Source: Atherix ibis (taxonomy: Eukaryota; Arthropoda; Insecta; Diptera; Athericidae). From it: DNA of 64,000 nt. Below the pieces are notes generated by a model that saw only the letters and a program-made list of their open reading frames with translations, ran no database searches and was not told the DNA's origin. The stretch is from positions 123,438,267-123,502,266 of the forward strand of contig OY282605.1 in NCBI GenBank assembly GCA_958298945.1, written 5' to 3'. Made by a program: the position numbers and the translations under genes. Shown here one piece after another: positions 23,234-37,399 of this stretch (within the stretch, counting starts at the first letter, position 1; the number at the start of each line of letters is the position of its first letter).

Positions 23234-26188
23234 CTGTTGGTGTATACTGACACACCAGCAATAATTGACGTCTTGAACGAGTATTAGTGAAAAGAAAGTC
23301 GGATTTACTCGCAGAAGTGCTCAAAAATTCAACCGACCGGATAAACTTCATCAAGACCAGCCGAGTTGGCCATATATTCAAAATAATTTTTAAACACATA
23401 ACAAATTATATAATTAAAAATAGAAAAGAACATATGAAAATGGCACTAAATTTTTGATAAATCTACAAATATTAAACAATTTTTTTAAAATTATTATAAA
23501 ATTTAACATAATTCAAATTAAGCTAATTAAAAATAGAAATTAAATTTAATTTAATATAATTCGAATTAAGATAATTAAGATTTATCTGCTTTTTGAAAAT
23601 GACTCTTAAGGATGATAAGTTTCATTTGATTAGAGAGATAGGACTTCTTTAGTCGGCAAATTGCATATTCACCGGTATTTTCAGTCAACTTTGCGCATAT
23701 CTCTGGATACGATTCGATTGTAGAAACAATAATTTTCCCAACAAATTAACATTCCAGATTAGGCCTACCTGTTTCGAGAAGGTGTAATGGAATTCAAAGG
23801 TAAATGTAAATGTTTAAATGTATCTTATGTGCACTGTTACGAGAATAACCATAAAATTTATATTTAATGTAACAACTTTGCTAGAGTTTTCCGCGACATC
23901 CGCCTTCTCTTCGTGATCTTTCAAAATCCATACAACTGCCCCTTTCGCTGCACATTGGAGCAATGGAAATAAATTAAGAAATGCTCACCGAGTATCTAAT
24001 ATAGAAAGCCCCTAAAGTTCTCTTCACTTAAAATATAATAATTTTTAAAGAAATTATTACTATTTCTTAAATGGAATTTATTTGTTTATTTCAATCTACG
24101 ACCCAACGTAACCATCCCCCCCCCCCGCCCCTTCCATTGACATCTTTTTATTATTTTATTATCTGTCTTATTTTTATTAGATTTCTTCCGTTAACGTTCT
24201 TTAAAAATAAATTTGACAAAAATACAAAAAAAACCAAAGCAAAATTAAATCTTCCCCGAAGATTTTTTAAGGCATAAAAAAGTATACATTCAGGTCTAAA
24301 CTATAAAGTATAAACTGTATAAGGTCTTAAAGTAAAAGGAATTTTATGGTTTTTTGCATTATTTTTATTTATTTTAACTTGTGCGTTGCACTCTTAAATT
24401 TAAAAATATATTGCATATATACCAGCACTCCCCTGGGTGCATACAAATACCTTCTCTCGAGGATAATAGCTTATAAAATCTTTGGTGTGTTCGATTGTAA
24501 ATGGAAAATTTTATGTTTGCGCATGTTTCATGAATGTGCACAAACTACTCATTTTTACATGCGCTTAAGTAGAAATATTTGCTAAAATTGGCTATAAAAT
24601 GGACAACTGAACTGTGTACAAGACTAAATAACAGCGACTCTTGAACGTGTATATTCATGGGCCATTGCTAACTGATACCGGGAAGATATAACATTTAGTA
24701 CTAAAGCTATGATTTATGACTGTATCTAACAACTTGGCTATAATGGCTATCTTCCATATGTAGAAGTTGCGTTCGTAATTTTCATCTGTAATTTTTGATG
24801 ATCTTTCATTTATGAATCGGGTTTAGTACAGTTACCTTCTAGTATTCAGGGGATCCAGTTTGTAAAGTCTTCGTAGAATTCAAGGCTAACCCATAAAATA
24901 AAAATAAGCAAATTTTAAGCCAACAAATCCCATGAATAGATAGAACTTTACCTTCTCCACTTCTTTTATTTTACATAATATTACAACACGTGAATAAATA
25001 CAACCCCCCCCCCACACCTTGAAAAACAAAACAAAAAAGCATTACTATCAATCGGCTAGTATAATAATTTATCGCATCTAAACTTGCAACCGCGATATTT
25101 TATAGTATATACACTTAAGTCCACCTCCCTCCCCTTTCCATAATACTCCAATGCCAAAAAACCAATTAATACGCGACCAAAAGTCTCCGATAATCTTCTA
25201 CACTAGGCTAAATAAGAGAATATTGCACACGTTCAAGTTGAAACTAATCGTAAAAAGACGAATTCTAAAAAAAAAAAACTTTGGAAAATTTATGTTCATT
25301 GCTTATTTATGATCAACATTATTTTTTTTATCTACCTTCAAAGTAGATACAAAGCCATCTTGGAAGTGTCCTATGCGATAACGATGCAAAAAACCAAGTG
25401 GAAACAATGGGAAAGCAACGTATAACAATGAATGAACAAGACAACATAAAACAAGACGAAACTTTTATTTTTATTTAACCATTGGTCATGCCAAATTGAC
25501 TAAAAACATCGCAATCAACGTGAGCCGCACCGATTTGACTTGAGGTGCAATTTCATAACTGGCCACGTGTGATTTATAATTGCTGGCGATTTTGTTTGGT
25601 TTTTAGAGGTGCTTCGGCTCTTTTGCCATTTAATAGGCGATGATGATAATTTTCAAGCAAACTCGATTTTAACTAGTTTTGCAATGTTTTTTTTTAGTTT
25701 AGTCATTTTTGCTAAAAACTAATTTTATTTCTAATTTATTTTTTAAAGTGTTGAGAAAATATTGGTTTTTTTATGAGATGTTAAAACGAGCAACAAACAT
25801 TTTTTATGTTTGAACTGAGAAAGAAAATGACAGGCGCGTCGGAAAGTGGGGATTGCGGAAACTGTATTTTCATTTCAGTTAAATTTAAATATTATTTTAA
25901 GTTAATTTATAATAAATAATTTTTAATAACAAAACATTGTAAATTATAAATTTTACAATATTTTGATTTGCATTTGTACTCGTAGAGTTTAGGGTAAGTA
26001 AATTTTTTTAATTGATTAAAAAACTGAGATAACTATCATATTTGGGGAGATAGCTACGGTCTTAGAACGATTATCAATTAATTCTATATTCTCCGGTTAA
26101 CGTGTTTTTTTAACTGCCTTTTGCTATTGATTGTGTGATTAAATTGGCATTTGAAAGGTTATTCACTTCACTACGGTAATAGGGAAAG
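23234..26188. other. Noncoding with two C-runs
   Basis: Eleven Cs at 24116-24126 and ten at 25004-25013, both unusual in such AT-rich DNA. No gene supported. A short protein-like run near 23.30-23.37 kb (SDLLAEVLKNSTDRINF) is unassigned. Confidence 0.55.
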
Positions 26189-26835
26189 ACTATCCATTTG
26201 GCGGCTCAGAAAGTATAACCTTGTCAGTTAATAGTTGTAAAATATATATGTCATTAAATATATAATTAGGTTACGATAAAGTTGCCATTTGACAAATTAT
26301 GGATAGATTTATGGTATAAAATATTTTTTTGGTTAATTCTGGATCCTATTTCCGTATGATAACCGGCGTTTTTTGGCCTAAACTTGAAGATTTAAGACTA
26401 CATGTGGTCCAACAAAACAAGACAAGATTTGGTTACATTGCACGAAAAGTTCTAGGACGCGTAATTTTGAGATTTACTGATGTCAATCAGCTTCAAAGTT
26501 TGTGCGATTTTGCGTAGTTATAATCTTTTTTATAGGTCGTCGCAAAAAATCGTATTTATATTATACAGATAAAGTTCAAACTTAAGAGAATTTAAAAACC
26601 AACATCCATCAAATAAAGACCAAATGACAGTCTGAAATTTATGAAAAAGTCATCCCCAATTACATAACAAGAATCGAGTTCTGCTAGCCTTGTGGCAGTA
26701 ATAATCAATGTTATATTTTGTGTATAATGACAGGATTCAGAAAATATAATGTTATACATTTTTTTAATCAAAATCTAAATTTTAATTGTATTTTATTTGA
26801 CTTTAGTTTTCTAAGCACAAATTGGATAATCCGCT
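26189..26835 (+). mobile_element. Mariner fossil F (N-terminal half deleted)
   Basis: The 5' end at 26189 reads CTATCCATTTGG. The open frame 26329-26517 reads VNSGSYFRMITGVFWPKLED, matching 'VN-DRYR-MITGYFWPKLED' just ahead of the 'WFQQDGATSHTAR' block, here VVQQNKTRFGYIAR. 'KFPGRVISRFGDVNWP' is present as KVLGRVILRFTDVNQL. C-terminal remnants continue to the 3' end at 26817-26835 (GCACAAATTGGATAATCC). The deletion joins the start codon region directly to the VNSDRY block, a different junction from the other copies. Confidence 0.8.
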
Positions 26836-27114
26836 GCAATATACAAAAAGGTTTAAATCCAAACACATCGATAGTTATAACGCTTAATTAAGAAAGTCAT
26901 AAAAAATTGTGTCATAATAAAGATCCAACATTTAAGAATATCCAAATCCAGAACCTTACCATGAGAAATTATTGTAGACCTCAAAAAACTTCTAGTCCTA
27001 AGAAATCATCAATTGCTTTGTGTTTGCACAAACTGCATGATCCAAAAACCACTAAAGAATGTCTTAAACTCTGATACACTCAGCACTTTTTTTTAAATGC
27101 AGTTCAAGTAATAA
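26836..27114. other. Spacer between two mariner copies
   Basis: Nothing recognised. Confidence 0.5.
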
Positions 27115-27787
27115 AGTTACTCATTTTTGTAGTTAGAAAAATACAGCCTTGCCATTTGACAGCTATTAAATTATGTCATTTACGGTGAAATTTAATTAGT
27201 TTGTCATTTTCCATAATGTATTCACCGATCGACAACGTGATGCGTAGAAGATATGCCGATTTGATGCTGGAACAACAGGCTTTGAATTCTGATTTTCGAA
27301 CAAATTTTCCCCAAAAATGTGGCTAATTTTTCACAAAGGCAAGGTTCTAAAAATCCAAAAGTGACTATGACGAAGCCATTATATTTGCTAAAAATGAGTG
27401 ACTGTCTTGTGTGCATTTTGGGCAGAAGATATTTCTTTGAACCGCCAATTTTGACTACTAAGGCCGTATGATGGCCACTTTTTTTTGGCTAGAACTTAAA
27501 GATTTTGATCTGTATTTAATGTGATTTCAATTTCTTATGAAGTTTTATAAAAGATATAAAACTATTTTTCAATATTGAGAGCATTGAAAAACCAACATCA
27601 AAAGTCACCAAAAAAAAAATTACCTAAAATGAACGAGTCCTGCAAAAAGTCTCTGTTCAGCCATCCTTACAATGTTATATTGGGTTTTGAAACTATTTTA
27701 AAAATAAAATAATATAAAAATTTGACCAAAATCTGAATTTTGAGTATGTTTTATTTAAGTTTATATTGCACAAAAATCTAAAATTCG
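27115..27787 (+). mobile_element. Mariner fossil G (internally deleted)
   Basis: The start codon at 27218 opens MYSPIDNVMRRRYADLMLEQ. RRRYADLMLEQQALNSDF is a well-kept native segment from just before the second catalytic block, so the deletion removes most of the DNA-binding domain. SKNPKVTM follows, from 'SENPQVTM'. Remnants of GPYFFE and of the third catalytic region follow with frameshifts. The 3' end lies near 27787 (TTGCACAAAAATCT). Shares its deletion with copies A and C. Confidence 0.75.
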
Positions 27788-29585
27788 TTTTATTGGATTC
27801 AAATGCACCTGAACTCATTTAATCACCTTTTACGATATGCATTCTAGTCACTAATCCTCCATGGATGGTAATCTTGTATTAAGAATTTTTTATTTATTGT
27901 CATTTTCCAAATTCTGCTTGGAAATCCTCTTTATTAAAATTTTTAGATGGAAAGACCAAATTGGGAACAAAGTTTTTCCTTTAAATCCTTAGCAAGTTAC
28001 ATTCGAATAATAAGCCTTATTTTAATGGCATATTATTCGAACGTAATATTTTCAAATTATCATAAAAGAGCGTGTTAAAATCTTATAAATTAAGACCAAA
28101 GAGAAGTTTTTTTTCAAACGATTTTTTTTCACTTCAGAATAGCAGAAAGAAGCGTGTAATAGACAGAATATACGATAAATTTGTAAAAACAAAGTTAATT
28201 TAAGTAATTTCGAATACTCAGAATTACTGACTAGTGCTGTTGAATAATAACTTAAACGATTCAGTTCCATTTGATTCTACTTTATTGGATTTCATGTGTC
28301 CAGTCGGTTGAAAAGAAACAAACGCGAATTTTTTCATCCATTCATAAGCTTTTGGTTGGATAAGTTTTTCATTTGCAAATAAATTGTGTGAAAAAGTGTT
28401 TATTTCGAATTGAAAAATGTAAATCAACTTTTTACATGGGTGAACGATCGAAAAAAAATTCCTGGGCAACGCATGCACCTTGCAGAGTCGCAGACGTTAA
28501 TGCACACATGCACTTTTGGCGAGAAGTTTTGCACTTCCGGAACTCATGATCACGTGTTGAATATGCAAATTCGATTCAAAATGCATGCCTCAATGACGGC
28601 TTGGTTAATTGTTCGAATAGACATCCAGACGACAACGCATTTTCATCTGAATTAAAATTAAACTTTTATTGTGGCCATAATTATGGAATTATTTCTATTA
28701 AGCATCAAATTTATCTTCCATAAAAAAGCCTAAATATTTATAAGAACAAAAAATAATAAACGTTGTGGAAACCGTTTTTTAACATTTCCTACGGAGAGTA
28801 TTAGTTCCGAGAAAAGCAATAAAGAAGTAACTACCCTTAATGACATTTAACAGACCTCAGGTATCCAGCAATTACTTTGGAACCGATACCGATAATCACA
28901 TTTCACTATTGATTATATAGTAAATTCTAATTAACATTTTAAATACTGATTACGATTATTTTCTATCTGACAAGCCATTTCACAAATTGACATAACCCAG
29001 CATGATTAGAACTCCATTACTCGAAAATAATTATTAGTTCATGGATAACGGCGACTCATGAATAAGTGTACCTGGCTGAACACGTAGAAAAGTGCACTCG
29101 TAACACATTCAAACGAGGCTGTTTAGTGTAATCGCTGCTTCCCGTTTCGAATGAGGTAAATTACGATAAAATTGCTAATGGTTATTTTGTGTATTCAAAA
29201 TAAGCTAGCTTCCAAATGAGAAAAGAAAACAAATCCGATTTAATCGATGATTCTTTCAAGTACGATCGCCCCCCTTATGGCTTACCCCAGCTGGTATGGA
29301 TTCAATCTGTTTTGGAAGTTTAACCAAAGAGTTTATACTTCATGAATGCTGATTTTCTGGAAAGTCAATTTCACTGCGAAAAGAGCTTATTATTTTTGAT
29401 AAGCTTTAATATGTGCGGGACTACGACTTCGTGTTAAGGTGAACAACTGATTTTCCGCGACTGCGGTAGTGTTTGGATCTTAGGAGATTGGGTTGGTCAA
29501 GAACGGAGCCAGTAACACGGTGAGGTGTTATCTATAAACACAAATTAATTAATTAATGGATTAGTTGATCAATTAGTTAGGCTTT
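27788..29585. other. Noncoding, nothing recognised
   Basis: Overlapping short frames on both strands (28052-28655) have no domain and cancel one another. Confidence 0.5.
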
Positions 29586-29909
29586 GTGGAACAAGAATCG
29601 ATAGAATACTCCAGACACGCGTTTTCCCGTGTAGCATTTTATCATTTATCGGCGTTTGCCTTAGTTGCATTGCTCAGCTTCTGGTGTGCGAAATGTAAAA
29701 TACTAAACTGCATTCTTAAGGTGTGTCCGAAGGTTCTGAAAATTCATTTTCTCCTCAATAGTGAGCTAACCGCATACATAACAAAATGGCATATTCTCTA
29801 TCGACAGCCTATTGGAAATTTACTGTGCCGATTTGCATTCGAAGGTTCCAAAAGCTGGTTCTGTTTCTCTCATTTCACGATGAATTATGATTTATGTCTT
29901 CGTACGTAA
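29586..29909 (+). other. 107-codon open frame, unknown, possibly spurious
   Basis: Second longest uninterrupted frame in the window. It has one hydrophobic segment (about residues 17-35, YHLSAFALVALLSFW) and seven Cys. A GTAAGT donor-like hexamer lies at its end (29905). No domain is recognised, and the upstream context has no promoter I can support. It may be chance or a lineage-specific exon. Confidence 0.15.
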
Positions 29910-30760
29910 GTAAAAATTTGCATTGATTCATATACGCTCCCTTTTCTCCTTTCAATTATTCAAGGATCTGTCCTTTTTCTCCCATTTCTTTCAATGCCAA
30001 AGATTTAAACGATCACGCACGCCGAGCTAGTACTTGTATTTTCATCAAAATCAAATCAAATCAAATCGAATCGGCCGATCTGAATCAGATCAATCAAATT
30101 ATATCGATTGTACGATCATCAAATATTCAATTTATGCTGTTTTATACCACACACAGTTACACACGTACACAGGGATTGATTGGGAAATGATAAATTCTCA
30201 AAGATCACTGCATGACGACTTTACAATCAGACCACCTTGCAAATGTGCACCTTTGAATATTTCTGAACATAAAGGAGACCATTAAGAATGATTGATAGAA
30301 TCGATGAATTTTTATCCATTTACCCCCTTTCCTTAACACCATCATTATCATATTAAGGGAAGAGAAATCGAAAGTTTACGAAAAAGTTAATTTGAAAAGT
30401 TTGATTATAAATGGAAATATTGGATTAGAAATTTGATTGATTTTTTTGTTTTTTTTTTCTCCAACAGGTTTTATTAATTAAATTTATAAGATATTAACAA
30501 TGTTAGTCACCTGTTCAAAATTAGATTACTTGATAAAAAGTTTTAGATTATTTGGAGCACGGTGACAAGGGTGTGCTTAAATAGTAATTTTAGGCAACAA
30601 GTATGTTCAGTTATAGTCCTTTAAAATCGATGGTAAACAAAATTGGGAAGAATCTAATCAGCGATGATTTTTTTAAATAAATATTTAGATTGATAAATTA
30701 TTATTTATTAAAATGTCTTGGCAAAATTAAGAAACCTTCTATAAGATAATATCTATAACG
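29910..30760. other. Noncoding with (CAAAT)n microsatellite
   Basis: Imperfect CAAAT units at about 30043-30073. Nothing else supported. Confidence 0.6.
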
Positions 30761-31450
30761 GATTATTCATTTTTCAGTTTGGAAAGGACATCTCTGTCAT
30801 TTGACATTTTTTAAGCATATTTTCTATTCAAGGTAACATTTGTTTTAATTTGAGTTTACCATTTTCTCTAAATTTAATAATTATCCAAAGAATGTATGAA
30901 ATTGTAAAAATATTTTTAAGCACGTCATGTGATACGTTTTGCAAAAATTTTCTTCAGCGATGAGGCTCATTTCGCGCTCGATAGATACGTCAATGTGTAA
31001 AACTGTCATATATTAGACCCTCAAAATCTACAAATGATGGTGGAAAAGCCATTAGTACCTCCGATAAATAATTGTTCATTGTGAATTTTGATCTAAAAAT
31101 ATTTTTAACCCGCATTTCTTTAAAAATGGAGAGGGGGGACAAAAAAAATCGTCAATTTTTGAGCGGTACGCCTGTATGATATCTGATTTTTTTTTGGGTC
31201 CAAACTTAAAAATTTTCACCTGAACTATATGTAATTTAAGTTAAATTGCCCCATAATCCACAAAAAACACCAAATTTTGGATATATTTCGCAAAAATAAT
31301 CCTACGACCATCATCCAAAATTGTTCAATATGATGTCCTTTTTTCTTGAAAGGCTAGATTAAAATTGCGTCTACGCAGATAATTGTAAAACTTTGTATTT
31401 AAAAACTAACACGCTTTATCCAATTTTACTTTCCGAAGCACAAATTGGAC
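30761..31450 (+). mobile_element. Mariner fossil H (internally deleted)
   Basis: The 5' end reads GATTATTCATTTT (30761). The N-terminal remnant at about 30885 gives IQRMYEIVKIF ('EQRVQIVKIY'). This is followed within about 40 bases by KIFFSDEAHFAL in one uninterrupted frame (from 30943), the intact second catalytic block. The later blocks GPYFFE and the third catalytic region are badly eroded. The 3' end is at 31433-31450 (GAAGCACAAATTGGACAA). Class shared with B, L and N. Confidence 0.8.
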
Positions 31451-34400
31451 AAATTTGTCGTGATTAAAAACTCGGCTTACTCAAATAATACAATGTTTGA
31501 ATGGGCATTAAAAAATATTTATTCCCAAAATCCGTTTGCCGAAACTTTTTTACTAAATATTGTTTAAAATTTTATTTAAAAATAACTCAAAAGAAATTAC
31601 TTACAAGTCTCGTTTCATACAAGTTTTTTTATAATAAAAGATCAACTTTAATTATTATTTCAGTTTTTTTAATTTTTTTTTGCATATCATTTCAAGTAAC
31701 ATCTGCTTATAAACAAAAAATCTTAAGTATTTGAATCTATTCGATGTCGCCTGCTTCAGAGAACCTTTCTATAATTTTTTTTTATATATAACCAACAAAA
31801 ATCTATAAAAAGACTAGAGCGAAATGGATTTAAAAAATATCAAAACCATAACTAACACATCTCAATAAAAATACTTCAAATTTTTATGGCTACTTATAAT
31901 CAATATAATGGAATACAAAGGTGCAAATAGTCCTAATAGGATTTTCTGTAGGTTCCAAAACGAAACGAATTAATTTCATGTTTAACACTTGTTGTCCCTT
32001 TTTATGATGTAGAATGTCCCAAAGTGTCAGCAACGTATTCATTGACAAATATTTGTCATTGTGAAGTGCAACAAAAACTTGACAGAATATGAAACCATAT
32101 CAAAGAAATAAATTAATACAAATAATGAAGAAAAATAAGCAATAGTCCATTTTATTGATGGCCCAGAAATAAACGAAAAGAAAAAATACCCTCTCTCTTC
32201 GAAGTTAATTTTTACAGGAAGGGAATATACTTTAATGTGTGCCGCTGTCTCAAGACGGTCGTAAAAGTTTCCGAGTGACGGAAGAATTGAGTTTCTTTTT
32301 CTGTTAAAAGGAAAGAGTGTCGATGGTGATCTTTGGAAGCGATATAAATAAGTGTCACATCAAAAACATGCACTAACCTTTTGTAATAGTTTTTATCTGA
32401 AGGCCATAAATCAGCTACTGTACGTTACCAGGCGATTATTACCTTTAATGTCTGCCATCCGCAAATCTCTTCCAGTTCTTCTACGAGTATAAGAGAAGCC
32501 ATGCAGTCAAGACTACTACTCATTATTCGTAGGTTCCTATTAAATCTATTGTCAAAATGTTAAGATGTTTTTTTTCATATTATTTGCCTTTAACAGATTT
32601 TATTCAAAATAACAACGGGATATTCATTCATAGGTAGAAAGGGGCTGTAAAGGTTCGAGTTGAGTGGCTATAGCCATAAAAATGAGACTTCTTTTCGACT
32701 ATAATTTTTATGGACCTTCATTTTGGACTATTAATATTATGAGCTAAAAAGACAAGATATTCTTAGGACGGAATGGAATGACTTCATAATACTTTCATTT
32801 TAAATTCTGAAGCACCTTCTCAGAGTGGATATACCATCCTCAGCTAATCTCGGAAAACAATTTGATTCACAATCGAAAACGATTTCATTATTACCGAATG
32901 GCTTTGAAACTCTAAAAACAAGTATTTTAATAGCGGCACCTCTTTTTCTGATAAACGTATACAGTCTTAGTCAAGTCTTTATTTATTGTTTACCAGAAAG
33001 AATCGAATTCGGCACACCATCTGGAAGCCGCAAATAATCAATAACAAGAATCCTAAAGAAAAGCTCAATTTAGCTATGCTATAAAAAAAAACCACAAAAG
33101 CTAAATAAACTTCAAAAGTTCTTACTTAGAGATGCAGTCTTTATTATATACACATACATAGTAATAGTTGATCATTACAGTGCATAAATTTTGCAAAAGT
33201 AAAGAGAAAATAAAGCAAAAATTCATCAGTTTTGCATCTTTAGTCAATAATTCTGGACATCATCTCTTACCTGTTCTTGGCTGAAGAGTCTTTTGAAAAA
33301 AACCCATTTTATTGCCGTTAATACCATTTATAATTTATCCAATAAAAAATTTCAACTTAACATATTTTCCTGCTCGTTAATTTTTTTAAACTTTTATCCA
33401 ATAAAGGCAAAGTTCTTCCATACCTTGAATCATTCCACAATCAAATATTTTTTTGATGAAAGAGGATCACTTCTTTCTCTTCTTATTCATATCTTCTAGA
33501 AACCACCCCCTTCTCCCTTCACCAGGCCTATAATCTATTGAGCTACATCCCATGAAGAATTTAGTTTCCATTTTTTTCCAGATCACTGGAAAATGATTTC
33601 AGCACGGATTATTTTTAATGGATTCTCTTAAAGATGTCGTAAAAATGTGCAAAGTTAATAAAATTGACCACATTTTATCAGAGTAGATGATTGGAACTAT
33701 CAAATAAATAAATAAAAAGAAGTCTGACTGATTTAATTTAATTCTTTTTAAATTGCGTATTGATACGGTGATGTGATACCATTTTTTTTATTAAAGCAAA
33801 ATTCAAAATCTTTTTAAATGTTGGAAGTCTGGAAATTGTTTTTTTTTCTAAGAAGGGATAGCGTTTTTGTATATTACCACAAAGATTCTGGTTTTGAAAT
33901 GGAAAATCCCCCCGTTTTTGGTTATTTTAGGAAAGGAGGATTTTATTGAGAACGATTTTTATTTCATGAGTAATGATTTTACAACAAATTAATTTGTACT
34001 AAAAATTTAAGAAAATCTATTGGCAATATTGAGAGAGGCTTTTTTTACAATAATTTGTTTTTGGTTTTATTTGACTTTTTTATGTTTTGTCTTTTTTAAG
34101 GAAGAAAATTTGGGGGACTTTTTTTTTCTCAGTTGGATGTGAGATAAAAAATTTTTATTGCGCACGTAAAGTTGCAAAGGGATGAATCTGGTACAAAAAA
34201 CAAATTATCCAGATAATGACGGTAACATATTGCTGGATTAAATAAGGAGGGGGAGATGGGGGCGAGCGGATGCATCTTCAACTTACCACTATCGCCTTCG
34301 AACCCAAATATAACAAAAAAATATCATTTCAGAAAAAAAGAGAAAGTGTCTTGATGTCAATACGAATTCCATAAAGGCTTCTCACAAACAGCTTTTCTCC

Positions 34401-35139
34401 TCTCAATCATTTAATGAGCTCTAGTTTTTTTTTTAATTTTTAAATATATATTTGAGTTCTTTTTCTTATTCCCAATAATTAGGTAAATTAAAGTTATTTT
34501 TACAAACACTATTTTTACAATTGTTTCTTTCTCTCCGTGTTATCTTTAACAAGACTCCTTGGAGAAATTAACTCATCCAAGTTTAAAAAAATCCTACATG
34601 AATATATTTTTATTATTTTTGAGTCCCAAGGTGAAAGTGGTAAGTTAAAGAACCCCTTAACCTCATTTAACTACGCAATGTAAGCTTGCCAGCCACTTCC
34701 TCGATTTTTTTGTAACAGATTCATCCATTTTGGTCTTAATATAAATTAAAATTTTTATCCCACTACCTAACGGAGAAGTAAAATTTGATATATCTCTTCA
34801 CCAAAACAAAACATAACAAATGGCGCTCATTGAGGGTCACCAAAGTTATACATCAGAATCCTACTTCCTTTTGTACCTGCATTGATTACCATTTATCTTT
34901 TCGAAACAAATCTTTTTGTCTAACAATCTTTCTCTCTGCCATTTCGGTTTGCAACAGAAGAATGTTCTGACTAAAGCGTAAAAGTAACATGAGCACATTT
35001 TTGCTTACTCAACTTTGCTGTCCACCTTCAAAGGCAAATGTAGATTCGTATTTCGATTGCAAAAGAATTCTGAGAGCCAACAATGTTTTCATGCCATTTG
35101 ATGATTTTTTAAATCCTTGTATCTTGTACCATAACTCAT
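31451..35139. other. Noncoding, nothing recognised
   Basis: Roughly 3.7 kb of AT-rich DNA. Short frames (31501-31734, 32825-33037, 33293-33499, 34785-34970) have no domain or splice support. Confidence 0.55.
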
Positions 35140-35383
35140 GTGTTCAGGATCTTATATATTAACATTCAAATAAATAAGCAATTCTCAAATTTTAGAGTAT
35201 TTAAAAACTAATACCCAAAATGTGTGAAAAATTACCTCGTGGCGCTATTTACTTTTGTTATTTAACTTTAATTATAATGGAAAGGTGCAACAAATATACA
35301 ATATTTAAAAAAAAAATATCAATAAAAATCTGAATTTTAAATGTGTTTTATTTAATACTACTTTCCGAAGTGCATATAAAATA
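35140..35383 (+). mobile_element. Mariner fossil I (3' end only)
   Basis: The segment carries the family's C-terminal tail remnant (TTTTAGAGTATTTAAAAACT, then an AAAATGTGTGAAAAATTACC stretch). The 3' terminal region AATCTGAATTTTAAATGTGT...CTTTCCGAAGTGCA is nearly identical in order to copies F, G, L and M. The transposase body is missing. Confidence 0.6.
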
Positions 35384-36499
35384 TTTCCGAATGATTCGTG
35401 ATAAAATAGAATAATTCCGAATGATTTTTTCAGACTTGCATTATTCATTTAAGATATGAACAAATCTTAGCAATTATTAATAATTTTTTCATAGCTTCTT
35501 CATGTTTGCATTAGAAGATTTATAGAGACTTTTACAATTCTAAACGTCTTTTTTACAAGTGATATTTTTCTTTTATTTTTTTAAAAACTTATCCATGAGA
35601 ATAACATGGCTCTTGACGTAAAGATAAAATGCATAAATTAAAGTATAATTGAAGTATTTTCTCAAGTGGCTTCTGTTAGTGAACTTTTTATTGAGCAAAT
35701 ATCTCATAACAGGGTGCCCCATAATTCCTTACTTTCAAAGTCACCAAATGCCCAAGTACGATTAGCACATTTGACATACCGAACACGCTTTGCCTTTTGT
35801 AGGTTCTCTTTTCTAAGTCAGGTAATTAGCATATTGATTATGTGTTGGCAAATAAATGCTTATTTAAGAGTAAACGGATATTAATATTGCTGCACTAAGT
35901 GCTAGTTGGCAGCAGTACATGTTCTCTGAAGTAGAAATTTTAGTCCATTTGAGGTTCTAAGCTTCTAATCTTTTTACTCGAGTTTAAAAGCGAATTTCCA
36001 AAATGGAAAAAAGTGGAAAATAATCGGTAGGTGTGAAAAATAATTGCATTCGAAATGTATCCGTCTCAGTTCTAATGAAGAGCAAAGTCACAAAGGGCTT
36101 ATATTTAAACAATACGGAAGTGCATGCAGAGCTTTTTAAAAAATCATTTTTACTATGAATATAAGTACACCTAAACAATTGAGGCAAAAGTCATAGTATC
36201 GTATTTCTATAATACAACTCGCCATTATCATATTCCACCGAACTAAAGAGGAACTCCAGATTTTCTGGATATTCTATAGTCTCCCGACACCCATCCACAC
36301 TCATAAATATGGTAATATGTGTTCACGGTTAGACACAATTTGTGTACATTCAAGATATGAGGTGTAGCAGAATAACAGATACAAGATGATAAATTTTTTT
36401 TTTAGGAAAAAGATTTTTTTTAATTTATGAAGCGGAAAAAATAGTTACGTAGATTTAGATCAGGTGCATATTGGTCTGAAAAACTACAAATATTTATTT
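35384..36499. other. Noncoding, nothing recognised
   Basis: No supported feature. Confidence 0.5.
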
Positions 36500-36730
36500 T
36501 TTCGACAAAAACTCGTTGATGGAAATGGCCCTGTAACAGGAGTGTTGCCATATTCGAGCATCCTATTATCTTTCAAGGACATTTTTCTGAGCTGTTCAAG
36601 GGCTTCAATGTTATTCGATGGTCTGACCTCACTTCTTCCACATTTTCATCAGTTTTTAATATTGAAGTCCGAAGGCCTTTCTAAAAGAGGCTCGTTTTTC
36701 ATTCCTTCACGGTACTCCAAACACTAGCCT
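36500..36730 (-). mobile_element. Mariner fossil O, DNA-binding region, another lineage
   Basis: Reading the minus strand over 36656-36599 gives KTDENVEEVRSDHRITLKPL. This matches the second helix-turn-helix region 'TDENVEKVR-L---DRRLTIRE' of Mos1/irritans-type mariner transposases. Just upstream GLRTSIL corresponds to 'GRPRTS'. The rest is unreadable. It is the only mariner fragment here that lies on the minus strand and keeps the part that the A-C-G and B-H-L-N classes lack. Confidence 0.65.
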
Positions 36731-37399
36731 AAAGATGTCGGTGTAGGTCTCAAAAGATGATAACGAGAAGTTACTGATAATTATTTTCAAGTAATTACTT
36801 TTGTCCAATTTTACCAATTTTTTGTAATATTTCACAAAATGACTTCTAATTAAAAAAAAATATCTCCCAAAAATCTTACTTAAGTTTTCACTTGAAAAAT
36901 CTAATATTTAAAAAATAAAAAAATATCCATAATTTTTTACTGGATGTGTCAATTTAATTGTAAATATTTTTAAATTTAAACTTCTAATTTCGTACTCGAA
37001 AGAAAAATGATCTAATTTTAACTGATTACTGTGTAAAGATATAATTTTCGATCTATTCTCATTGGATCCTAAATCAAATAATTTACAAGAGGTAATTTTA
37101 GGTCAAAGAGCCATAATGTAGTCTCAAGACCTGATATACAAAGAGGACAAGAGCTGTAACTGGGACATTCTTTTAAGAGATATTTTTTTAAGTGTTTTAT
37201 TCTCAGTTCATAGCTTATCATAAGGGAACTTTAAATTGTTACAACACTTATTTCTACAGAATTTTTCAAATAATTCTACTTTACTTAATTAAATGAAACT
37301 TTCTTAAACAGTTTTTTTTTAAATTTGTTGAAAGCGTTATTCAATGATAATGCAGATATTCGACAAAAATGATTTCTGAGATGTTAAAATCATCTTAGA
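36731..37399. other. Noncoding, nothing recognised
   Basis: No supported feature. Confidence 0.5.

Noticed and set aside
24116..25013. C-runs as G-quadruplex or promoter elements
   Set aside because: Single homopolymer runs only; no four-run G pattern on either strand.
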